Source of the DNA: a virus
Virus record (IMG/VR): IMGVR_UViG_3300003635_000006
Location: 1-47,447 of that record
Length of the DNA: 47,447 bases
Reading direction: 5' to 3' (one strand)
Made by a program: the position numbers and the translations under genes. The notes under the pieces are model-generated. The model saw only the letters and a program-made list of their open reading frames with translations, ran no database searches and was not told the origin of the DNA. Positions 41,027 through 47,447 of this stretch are shown in pieces; within the stretch, counting starts at the first letter, position 1, and each line of letters starts with the position of its first letter.

Positions 41027-42055
41027 ATGTCCATCGGACAACTTCCCCAGTCCTTCCGCGGTTACGTGGGACTGGCCATCGAAACGACGTATGGAACAGG
41101 CGTCGCCCCGCAGGTCTTCGTCGACGCGACCAGCGACGGCTTCAGCCTGGACAACCAGCCCGACTTCCAGAACACGACCCGGTCGCAGGCGACGCACAAA
41201 GGCGAAGCCGGCGCGTTCAACGACGAAGGATCGGTCGACCTACCAGCGAACCCTGAAAACGGCCTGGGGTATCTCCTGGCCGCTGTGATGGGATCGGAAT
41301 CCTTCACCACGCAGGACCCGGACGGAGACAGTACCGACGAAGTCGGGGAACACGTCTTCACGCCATCCGACACCCTGCCATCGCTGTCGGTCGAAGTCGA
41401 CCGCGACACCGATGTCCTGCGCCACGTCGGCGGCGGCGTCGACACCTTCGAACTGTCCCACACAGCCGAAGAAATGCTGACGGCGTCGGCCGACATCATC
41501 GCCAAAGAACCTGACCCGAAGCCCTACGAATCCAGTTCGCAGGCCACGCCCACGTACAGCGACCTGCGGAACTTCCGCTGGAACGACATCGACCTGACGG
41601 TGAACGGAAACAACCGGGACACAGACGTTCAGGAAGCCACGTTCAGCATCGAACGGAACCTGGCGCAGAACTTCCGGGGCGAACGGACGCTGTCGAAGAT
41701 CGAACAGGGCGAACGCGTCTTCACCGCGACGGTCACGCTGGACTTCGAAGACCGGGACCTGTTCAATCAGTTCCTGGGGGCCGCCGACGCCAGCGGCGTC
41801 CAGGACCAACTGGCGAACATCGGGATCGACGCGACCTGGTCGTCCCCCGAAACCATCGCGGACACGTCCACGCCGTTCAGCCTGCGCTGGAATATGCCGA
41901 CCTGTACGGTCAACACCCACGAAGCGAACATCGACCAGAACAGCGCCGTGGCCGAAGACGTGGAACTGCGCGGGCTGTTCGATCCGTCGATCAGCGGCGA
42001 AGCGGAAATCACCCTGATCAACGGGATCACCGAACAGTACCAGGCCGCCCCGTGA
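41027..42055 (+). CDS. Major tail tube protein
   Basis: In this 342-aa protein the N-terminus FRGYVGLAIETTYGTG and repeated strands (SLSVEVDRDTDVLRHVGGGVDTFEL, FRWNDIDLTVNGN, RVFTATVTLDFEDRDLFNQFL) match tube proteins of long-tailed viruses that start by describing an AxETxYGT motif. Two related halves suggest a tandem tube domain. No sheath gene follows, so the tail is non-contractile. The gene has its own promoter, as expected for an abundant product. Confidence 0.85.
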   Translation: MSIGQLPQSFRGYVGLAIETTYGTGVAPQVFVDATSDGFSLDNQPDFQNTTRSQATHKGEAGAFNDEGSVDLPANPENGLGYLLAAVMGSESFTTQDPDGDSTDEVGEHVFTPSDTLPSLSVEVDRDTDVLRHVGGGVDTFELSHTAEEMLTASADIIAKEPDPKPYESSSQATPTYSDLRNFRWNDIDLTVNGNNRDTDVQEATFSIERNLAQNFRGERTLSKIEQGERVFTATVTLDFEDRDLFNQFLGAADASGVQDQLANIGIDATWSSPETIADTSTPFSLRWNMPTCTVNTHEANIDQNSAVAEDVELRGLFDPSISGEAEITLINGITEQYQAAP

Positions 42056-42090
42056 TCACGTCGGCCACCCACCGCTGACGCTGTTCCTTT

Positions 42091-42113
42091 CGGTCTGTGT
42101 GTGTGTGTGTGCG
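42091..42113. repeat. TG repeat, left arm of inverted repeat
   Basis: CGGTCTG followed by alternating TG (about eight TG units in total) and CG. The reverse complement, shortened by four bases, occurs at 42569-42587. Alternating purine-pyrimidine DNA may adopt Z-form. Confidence 0.8.
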
Positions 42114-42225
42114 CAGTCACGGGACCGCCCCCCTGACGGCGAAACGCTGATCGGACGCTTCAGACGCCGACACGCCGGTCCAGGGATCGACGGATCGTCT
42201 TCACGAGGGTATGTATGTATTGGAA

Positions 42226-42303
42226 GGAACCTTAGTATAACATAACTCGGGTGAGAGGGAACCTTAGCGAACCTTTTTGAAACTAAAGGAACATTACTGG
42301 AAC
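42226..42303. promoter_or_regulatory. Phased operator repeats and promoter of the RHH gene
   Basis: GGAACCTTAG starts at 42226 and 42258, CGAACCTTTT at 42268, GGAACATTAC at 42288 and GGAAC at 42299: spacings 32, 10, 20 and 11 bases, close to whole helical turns. The A+T-rich CCTTTTTGAAA stretch lies about 30 bases before the ATG. Phased short direct repeats are typical operators of ribbon-helix-helix repressors, so autoregulation by the next gene is likely. Confidence 0.65.
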
Positions 42304-42304
42304 G

Positions 42305-42832
42305 ATGTCTGGTAAGAAAAAGATCGGAACCCGTGTCGATGAAGACGTATGGGAACGGTTCCGGCAGTTCGTGAAGGACCGCCACGGCGGGACGCGTGGG
42401 CTTCTGTCGTGGGAACTTGAAAAGGCGCTTCAGGAACGTATGGCGTCCGAACGCGGCCCGGACCGTATGCAACGGATCGAAGATGAACTGGCCCGGCTGA
42501 ATACGATGCTGGCCGAATCTAAAGCCGACGGGGCGGGGGTTCCCACCCCCGCCCCCGCCGCTGACGGTCGCACACACACACAGACCGCCGACGGTGATCA
42601 CGACCCTGACGACCCGCCCCACGCGAAGGCGTCGACGCAGGAAAAGCGGGACTGGTTGGTGGCAGAAGTCCGGCGGCGGGCGACGGACCAGACGTTCAGC
42701 GAACCGGCCATCCGGAAGGTGATCGACGACACCTGGGGCTTCGACGACCGGACGGCTGGACCGATGGTCGACGCTGTGATCGAACGCCTGGGGGCTGGGT
42801 TCGACGACGAAGGCCGGCTGGTCTGGGACTGA
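42305..42832 (+). CDS. Ribbon-helix-helix DNA-binding regulator
   Basis: In this 175-aa protein the N-terminus KKIGTRVDEDVWERFRQFVKD...TRGLLSWELEKALQERM is a ribbon-helix-helix domain of the CopG/Arc kind. A short coiled coil (RIEDELARLNTMLAES), a Pro/Ala/Thr linker encoded partly by a CA repeat, and a C-terminal helical domain (EKRDWLVAEVRRRAT...ATFSEPAIRKVID-like) follow. It interrupts the tail operon between tube and chaperone genes and has its own A+T-rich promoter with GAG-containing DNA, suggesting a later insertion (moron). It probably represses itself or late genes. Confidence 0.75.
   Translation: MSGKKKIGTRVDEDVWERFRQFVKDRHGGTRGLLSWELEKALQERMASERGPDRMQRIEDELARLNTMLAESKADGAGVPTPAPAADGRTHTQTADGDHDPDDPPHAKASTQEKRDWLVAEVRRRATDQTFSEPAIRKVIDDTWGFDDRTAGPMVDAVIERLGAGFDDEGRLVWD
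42569..42587. repeat. CA repeat, right arm of inverted repeat
   Basis: CGCACACACACACAGACCG inside the RHH gene is the reverse complement of the arm at 42091-42113 apart from repeat number. It encodes THTQT in the linker. Confidence 0.8.
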
Positions 42833-42848
42833 CGGCCCCCCGTCCACC

Positions 42849-42867
42849 GCGTCACGCTTCCTTTTAC
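42849..42867 (+). promoter_or_regulatory. Late promoter GCGTCACG + CTTTTAC
   Basis: GCGTC, seven bases, CTTTTAC, ATG at 42891 after 23 bases. It restarts transcription of the tail genes after the RHH insert. Confidence 0.7.
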
Positions 42868-42890
42868 GTCGCAGGTTCGTCCTGACAGCC

Positions 42891-43325
42891 ATGTCCACCG
42901 ATACCGACGGTGATCACCGCGTACCATCGCAGGACGAATACGAACAGGACGTGTCCGACACGCGCTGGGTCCCGCTGGTCGACGGCGACGGGTCCTTCGA
43001 AGTCCGCGAAGTCCCGCCGCTGAAACTACTGCGCGACCTTCAGCAGTACGACGTGGAAGCCCTGCTGGATGCGGGCGACGGCGGCCAGGATCAACTGGCC
43101 GAAGCCCTTCAGAACGGCAGTTTCGCGGCCTTCCTGGAAAACACGGTCCTGCCGAACATCGTCCAGCCGACCTGTTACTGGACGGTCGACGACGAAGAAA
43201 TCGGGGACGGCGACTTCGACCTGGCCGCCCTGTCGCCGGACGACTTCATGGCCGTCGTGGCCGGCCTGACGGGCCAGTCGCCGGACGAACTGGACGAACA
43301 GATGGACGAAAAATTTCGCGGATAA
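42891..43325 (+). CDS. Tail assembly chaperone, G-like
   Basis: This 144-aa acidic, helical protein (VREVPPLKLLRDLQQYDVEALLDAG, DFDLAALSPDDFMAVVAGLTGQ) has the size and place of lambda gpG, between tail tube and tape measure. It binds the tape measure during tail assembly. Near its end the codons GAA AAA TTT CGC precede the stop; a +1 shift at TTT-C would extend it into the downstream frame (see the GT entry). Confidence 0.8.
   Translation: MSTDTDGDHRVPSQDEYEQDVSDTRWVPLVDGDGSFEVREVPPLKLLRDLQQYDVEALLDAGDGGQDQLAEALQNGSFAAFLENTVLPNIVQPTCYWTVDDEEIGDGDFDLAALSPDDFMAVVAGLTGQSPDELDEQMDEKFRG
43309..43318 (+). other. Probable +1 ribosomal frameshift site
   Basis: AAAAATTTCG, the most A/T-rich run in these genes, spans the end of the overlap between the G frame (stop at 43323) and the T frame. 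Reading TTT then skipping C gives ...DEKF-ADNPIA.... A -1 shift would enter a third frame and not the T frame. Confidence 0.65.
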
Positions 43326-43620
43326 CCCCATCGCCATCCAGGCGCATCTGATGGGGAAGACCTACGGAAAAACACCGACAGAAGTCATGAACACGCCAGC
43401 ATGGAAGTTCTGGATGAACGCCGAAATCAGGGCCGCTGGAACGGTCTTCGAACAGGAACAGCGCGACCGACAGCGCCAGAACCAGACCCGCGCCGGGGCC
43501 GCATCACCTGGCGAAAAGGAAGACCTGGTCGACGCGCAGGAAGCCCGCGCCGATCAGCGCGAACGGCAGAACGGACAGCCATCCCTGGGTGAACAGATGG
43601 ATGCGATGGGGGCGTCCTGA
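43318..43620 (+). CDS. GT extension of tail assembly chaperone (made by +1 frameshift)
   Basis: In the +1 frame from 43318, without any stop, the codons read ADNPIAIQAHLMGKTYGKTP and continue to 43620. The full fusion would be 242 aa (142 from G, 100 from T). The first in-frame ATG is 43351, which would lose the segment that best resembles chaperone T parts (NPIAIQAHLMGKTY). The slip site is GAA AAA TTT C: the Phe tRNA on TTT can move to TTC. AAA and TTT are rare codons in this genome. The gene overlaps the tape measure start by one base. Confidence 0.75.
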   Translation, partial: ADNPIAIQAHLMGKTYGKTPTEVMNTPAWKFWMNAEIRAAGTVFEQEQRDRQRQNQTRAGAASPGEKEDLVDAQEARADQRERQNGQPSLGEQMDAMGAS

Positions 43621-45860
43621 TGGCCGAAACTGCGAACGTCGAAATCCTGATCAACGCGTTCACCGACGCCGCCGAAGAAGCCCTGGACGACGTGTCCGAC
43701 CAACTGCTGGACCTGTCCGTGTCCGGCCAGCCGGCGCAGTCGATCATGGACGAAGTCGCTGACGAACTGGACGACGCGACCACGTCAGCCGTGGCGATGG
43801 GCGCGGCCTTCGAAGCCGCCGACGGGAAGGTGAACGGGCTGACAGCGGCGATGGCGCTACTGGCGAACCGGGCCGACGAAGCCGGCGACGAAATCCTGTC
43901 CGCAGGCGGGAAGGCCGGCGCATCGACAGGGCTGTTCAGCGCCCTGACGCTGTCGACAGAAGGTCTTAGCCTAAGCATGGGTTCGCTGTCGACGAAGATC
44001 ATGATCGTCTTACTGCCGGCGCTGGCGGCCCTGCTGACGACGCTGTTCCCGCTGGCCGCCATCCTGGGGACCGTGGCCGCCGCCGCGGCCGGGCTGGCCG
44101 GGGCCTTCGGGGCGGTGATCGGGACCGGCATCCTGGCGTTCGGGGACAAACTGGCCGAACAGAACCAGGAACGCCTGGAACAGATCAACGACGAAATCCA
44201 GGCGCTGAAGGAACTGGAACAGACCCGCGCCGGGCTGACCGAACAGGAAGCCACGCGGCTGGAACAGGCGAAGGAAACGATCAGCCAACTGGAACAGAAG
44301 CGGGAAGCGACCGACACGCTGACCGACGCACAGCAGGCCCAACTGGACCGCCTGAAGGAAACACGCGACGCCCTGCTGGAACAGTCCCGCGCAGAAGACG
44401 GGCTGTCACGCCGCCAGCAGGCCCGCTTACAGGCGACGCGGTCGTCCATCGAATCCATCCGATCCCTTCAGCAGTCCACGGGTAGCCTGACCGCCGAAGA
44501 ACGCCGTCGGCTGGATCAGGCCCGCCAGACCGTCCAGGCCCTTCAGGAACAGAAATCGGAAGAAGGGTCCCTGACCGAACAGGAACAGAAGCGCCTGGAC
44601 CAACTGAAGGAAAAGCGGGACGAACTGAAGGAACAGACCAGCGTCACCGGGGCGCTGGCGGACCGCATGGCGGAACTGAAGAAGGAACTGGCCCCGATCC
44701 TGATCCAGTTCGGCCAGCAGTTCATCCCGCTGATCGAAGACGCCATCGGGGCCATCCCGACGCTGATCACGCGGATCATCGATGCGATGGGTGGCATGGA
44801 CGGCTTCGCGTCAGCCCTTCGTGACGCCGGCCAGGCGGCCATGACGGCCCTGCCGGCCCTGGTATCGGTGCTGATGGGCCTGGCGCGGGACGCCCTGCCG
44901 GTCCTGATGGACCTGGGGGCGTGGCTGATCCAGAACGGTGGCCGCATCTTCGAACAGATGGTCGCTACCACCCGCCGGCTGGCCCCACACATGATGTCGC
45001 TGATCGACGCCGCCATTCAGGCGACGCCCGCGCTGAACCGGATCGGGACGGTCGTCCTGGAACAGTTGATCCCGGCGCTGGACGCCTTCCTGCGCGTGAT
45101 CACCGGGCTGGTCGGCGGCGACTGGTCTGTCCTGAAGTCCCAACTGGGGGCGACGGACGAAGGGATGCGGGCGCTGAAGGCCGGTGTCCGGTCGCTGATG
45201 CGGGGGATCGATGCGATGATGCCGACGTTCAGGGCGCTGGCGGCGGCCTTCCAGAAGTATATCGTCCCGGCCATCGGGGCGGCGCTGAACATCGTCGGGA
45301 AACTGGCGCAGGCGTTCGGTGAACTGCCGCTGTGGGCGCAGAAGGCCGCTCTGGCGGCCATCGCCGGGACCATCGCCCTACTGGTCGGCGGCCCGATCAC
45401 GGCTCTTATCGCCGGGCTGGCGGCCGCGGCCCTGGTCATCGACCTGCTGATCCAGGGGTTCAACGTGGCGAAGAAGGCCATCGCCGGCTTCGTCGACTTC
45501 CTGGCGATGGCGCTGATCACATGGCTGAACGACAGCATCGTCAAACTGAACGAATTCCTGGAAGGGATCGGGAAGGTCGCAGACGAACTGTCGAAGATAC
45601 CCGGCATCGACCTACCAGACATCGAAACGCTGGACACCCTGCCGGGCGGCGCAGGCGAAGAACGGCGTCGGCAGGCCGCCAGGGACGCCCGCCGGGCTGG
45701 AACCGGACAGAACGGCGAACAGCGGATGACGCTGGACGTGAAGGGCGACAGCCCGCTGGCCGACCTGATCCGGCGCTTCACGTCGGAAGAACAGGACCGC
45801 CGGGAACGGAATCAGAACCGTCGCGCTGAACGGCAGAACGCGACAGGGGTGGGCCGATGA
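43620..45860 (+). CDS. Tape measure protein
   Basis: In this 746-aa protein there is a hydrophobic block at about 126-175 (IMIVLLPALAALLTTLFPLAA...), a long Gln/Glu-rich coiled coil at about 180-350 with repeated TEQExxRLEQ/TDAQQAQLDRL units, and a second hydrophobic region (GTIALLVGGPITALIAGLAAAALVIDLL, near 580-610). This is the layout of siphovirus tape measures, which set tail length; at about 1.5 angstrom per residue the tail would be about 110 nm. The C-terminus is basic and disordered. Confidence 0.9.
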   Translation: MAETANVEILINAFTDAAEEALDDVSDQLLDLSVSGQPAQSIMDEVADELDDATTSAVAMGAAFEAADGKVNGLTAAMALLANRADEAGDEILSAGGKAGASTGLFSALTLSTEGLSLSMGSLSTKIMIVLLPALAALLTTLFPLAAILGTVAAAAAGLAGAFGAVIGTGILAFGDKLAEQNQERLEQINDEIQALKELEQTRAGLTEQEATRLEQAKETISQLEQKREATDTLTDAQQAQLDRLKETRDALLEQSRAEDGLSRRQQARLQATRSSIESIRSLQQSTGSLTAEERRRLDQARQTVQALQEQKSEEGSLTEQEQKRLDQLKEKRDELKEQTSVTGALADRMAELKKELAPILIQFGQQFIPLIEDAIGAIPTLITRIIDAMGGMDGFASALRDAGQAAMTALPALVSVLMGLARDALPVLMDLGAWLIQNGGRIFEQMVATTRRLAPHMMSLIDAAIQATPALNRIGTVVLEQLIPALDAFLRVITGLVGGDWSVLKSQLGATDEGMRALKAGVRSLMRGIDAMMPTFRALAAAFQKYIVPAIGAALNIVGKLAQAFGELPLWAQKAALAAIAGTIALLVGGPITALIAGLAAAALVIDLLIQGFNVAKKAIAGFVDFLAMALITWLNDSIVKLNEFLEGIGKVADELSKIPGIDLPDIETLDTLPGGAGEERRRQAARDARRAGTGQNGEQRMTLDVKGDSPLADLIRRFTSEEQDRRERNQNRRAERQNATGVGR

Positions 45861-46423
45861 CCCGCGTCGAATGGCGGTTCGCGGCCACGCGGGACGATGG
45901 CGGAATACTTGTAAACGCCATCAACGCGGATATGCCGGAGCTGTATCCTGGCGCGTCCATGACGCTGGAACTGGAATACTGGGATGACCGGAACACCGAC
46001 GCGGTCGATGAACCAGGGATGACGTTCGGCGGCGCGTCTGGGGGGACCTTCGGGGGTGATGACGGCGGGACGTATGGCGGGGCCACGGGACACCTTCGGG
46101 GCCATCGCATCCGATACCGCGAAACCCGTGAATACTGCCGGTACGCCGGGCGGGCGGCCACGAACCAGACCATCGACGGGACCGTGAAATACCGCGAACG
46201 CCTGCCGGACGACGCGACAGTCCCGTCCATCGTCGTGGCCCTGAAACCCAGCGGATACCTATCCGCCCGGCAGACGCCGGGGCTGTGGGTCCTGCTGGAC
46301 AGTTACGACGATCCCACGGACAACATCCCAGACATCGCCCGGATCGAAGCCGAAGTGACCTTCCTGGCGACAACGCATCAGTATCCGACCAAAACCGCTC
46401 TCGAAGCCGAATTAGGAACATAA
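45857..46423 (+). CDS. Distal tail protein, putative
   Basis: This 188-aa protein follows the tape measure with an ATGA overlap, where distal tail (Dit-like) proteins lie. It contains a Gly-rich tandem repeat TFGGASGGTFGGDDGGTYGG (about 54-73) within a beta-rich sequence (MTLELEYWDDRN, GLWVLLDSYDD, IARIEAEVTFLATT). The repeat could be a flexible loop. GAG occurs at 45938 in the only AGCT I found. Identity by position. Confidence 0.6.
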   Translation: MTRVEWRFAATRDDGGILVNAINADMPELYPGASMTLELEYWDDRNTDAVDEPGMTFGGASGGTFGGDDGGTYGGATGHLRGHRIRYRETREYCRYAGRAATNQTIDGTVKYRERLPDDATVPSIVVALKPSGYLSARQTPGLWVLLDSYDDPTDNIPDIARIEAEVTFLATTHQYPTKTALEAELGT

Positions 46424-46424
46424 C

Positions 46425-47180
46425 ATGACAGCAGAAGAAGTTCAGAACGAACAGTCGGTCCAGGCGCTGTACCTGAACCAGAACGCAAAGTCACACCGGG
46501 GATATGGTGTCGACAACGGCTGTACCGTATCGGTCAATTCGGGCGACCTGGACGCGCCAGACACCCTTCAGGTGGCGGCAGGCCAGGCGTGGGCTGACTG
46601 GGTCCCTGTCGATGTCAGTCAGCAGGACATCCGCATCGACGCCGCAGACCCGTCCGACCCGCGGCGTGATGTCGTCTATTTGGACGACAGCGGTTCCGCA
46701 GGTGTCGAAAAGGGGACGCCCGGACCTGTCCCGGACGATCAGCCAACTGCCGACACGTTTCAGTTTTACCAGCCCCCGCCGCCTGATATGGATGGGCAGG
46801 ATGTCGTGATTCTGGCCGAACTGTTCGTCGGCGCGGCCGCGACAGAAGTCCTTCCTGGCCATCTGGAACAGCGGCGACCGAACACACCGCCCCAGCGGAT
46901 CATCGAAACAACCGATTTCACCGCATCCGGCGGCGGCGACCCTGCGGCCGAACCGACCATCGACAACGTCGGGCGGTCACAGACCCAGGCGCTGTCGGTG
47001 ATCGTCGCCCCTGCTGACCCGGCGACCTTCAACGCGAATTACGGATGGAACACGCAGGTTTCGAAGACGTGGGACTGGGACCAGGGGGCCTTCGACATCA
47101 CGCTGACGCTGACATGGGACGCTGACCCAGGGCCTGGAAACGACGTTCAGATGACCGCATACACAATCGCACATACGTAA
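46425..47180 (+). CDS. Baseplate or fibre-base protein, putative
   Basis: In this 251-aa protein the N-terminal half (NQNAKSHRGYGVDNGCTVSVNSG, TLQVAAGQAWADW, RRDVVYLDDSGS, DVVILAELFVGA) resembles baseplate/fibre-attachment proteins in which short strands assemble at the tail tip (as in phage BppU- or gp53-like layouts). The C-terminal half is a beta-rich domain (ALSVIVAPADPATFN, FDITLTLTWDAD). It is followed two bases later by the fibre gene. Confidence 0.6.
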   Translation: MTAEEVQNEQSVQALYLNQNAKSHRGYGVDNGCTVSVNSGDLDAPDTLQVAAGQAWADWVPVDVSQQDIRIDAADPSDPRRDVVYLDDSGSAGVEKGTPGPVPDDQPTADTFQFYQPPPPDMDGQDVVILAELFVGAAATEVLPGHLEQRRPNTPPQRIIETTDFTASGGGDPAAEPTIDNVGRSQTQALSVIVAPADPATFNANYGWNTQVSKTWDWDQGAFDITLTLTWDADPGPGNDVQMTAYTIAHT

Positions 47181-47181
47181 C

Positions 47182-47447
47182 ATGGCTACCAGAAAATACC
47201 TGAAGGAAACGATCATCGACAGCCTGACGCGAATCACAGACGGCGCGAAAACCGTCTTCGGTGATGAAGGCGCTGACCAGGTGTCGATGCGGATCGACAC
47301 GACGCCGGACCCGTCCGCCCTGCTGATCGAAGACGAATCGAACGGGATCGTCCAGGCAAAAATCCCGATGAACACCACGCTGGCGTCGACCATCGAAAGC
47401 GGGGGTGAAAACGAAATCGACGTGTCTGGCCTGTCTGGCGACCTTTC
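47182..47447 (+). CDS. Tail fibre protein, 5' part (continues at 2-691)
   Basis: The start MATRKYLKETIIDSLTRITD is helical and probably anchors the fibre to the baseplate. The reading frame is open to the window end and continues in frame at base 2, giving 285 aa with a collar-type tip. It is intact in the circular molecule. Confidence 0.9.
   Translation, partial: MATRKYLKETIIDSLTRITDGAKTVFGDEGADQVSMRIDTTPDPSALLIEDESNGIVQAKIPMNTTLASTIESGGENEIDVSGLSGDL
47349..47447. repeat. Terminal direct repeat, right copy
   Basis: Identical to bases 1-99; see the left copy. Confidence 0.95.

Noticed and set aside
43309-43325. -1 frameshift as in lambda G/GT
   Set aside because: The downstream T frame is +1 relative to G; a -1 slip would enter a different frame.
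1-47447. Temperate lifestyle
   Set aside because: No tyrosine or serine recombinase, attachment site or partition gene was recognised in the complete genome.
1-47447. Codon-level (tRNA) explanation for missing GAG
   Set aside because: The loss also affects codon-spanning frames, CTC on the same strand and non-coding DNA, which tRNA supply cannot explain.

Overview
The window is an essentially complete genome of a tailed virus (Caudoviricetes, siphovirus-like) that infects an extremely halophilic archaeon. The host type is inferred from strongly acidic (Asp/Glu-rich, Lys-poor) proteins, high G+C, an archaeal PCNA clamp, an Hjc-type Holliday-junction resolvase, many small zinc-ribbon proteins, and TATA boxes 25-35 nt upstream of start codons as for leaderless haloarchaeal mRNAs. 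The first 99 bases (1-99) are repeated exactly at 47349-47447, and one tail-fibre gene reads through this joint in frame. The molecule is therefore circular or circularly permuted, with about 47,348 unique bases. Every gene I accept is on the + strand.

Layout. (a) 45857-47447 plus 1-3132: distal tail, including a baseplate-like protein, a collar-type tail fibre and a 661-aa hub-like protein. (b) 3133-4449: a 1.3-kb region without a credible gene, containing palindromes, TATA-like boxes and nested inverted repeats; probably the control region. (c) 4450-17851: about 36 short, tightly overlapping early genes. They include a lone TopoVI-A/Spo11-like (Mini-A-like) Toprim protein, a PadR-type regulator, PCNA, a MazG-like hydrolase and many small zinc-binding proteins. 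Six copies of a structured element, predicted to fold as a hairpin plus an H-type pseudoknot, each precede a gene cluster here. (d) 17852-22543: packaging and recombination genes (small-terminase-like, Hjc resolvase, TerL). (e) 22592-40979: head and connector module. It holds structural proteins, a 1400-aa portal fused to a zincin-like domain, a second large zincin paralogue, a MuF-like protein, a metzincin-motif protein, a prohead protease/scaffold, a decoration protein, the major capsid protein and head-tail joining proteins. (f) 41027-45860: tail tube, a regulatory insert with its own ribbon-helix-helix gene and operators, tail-assembly chaperones joined by a probable +1 frameshift, and the tape measure. 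There is no sheath gene.

Global features. The trinucleotide GAG/CTC is almost absent from both strands, in all codon frames and also in non-coding DNA: I count about 30, where composition predicts well over 1,000. Glu is almost always GAA, Leu CTC is almost unused, and Ser AGC is not placed after codons ending in G. Canonical GGAGG ribosome-binding sites are also missing; gene junctions instead reuse GGTGATC, the other half of the 16S anti-SD complement, usually next to an ATGACTGA start/stop overlap. Late genes share a promoter pattern, GCGTC-N7-CTTATAC, found six times. No integrase, DNA polymerase, tRNA or CRISPR array was seen, so the virus probably replicates with host enzymes and is probably lytic.
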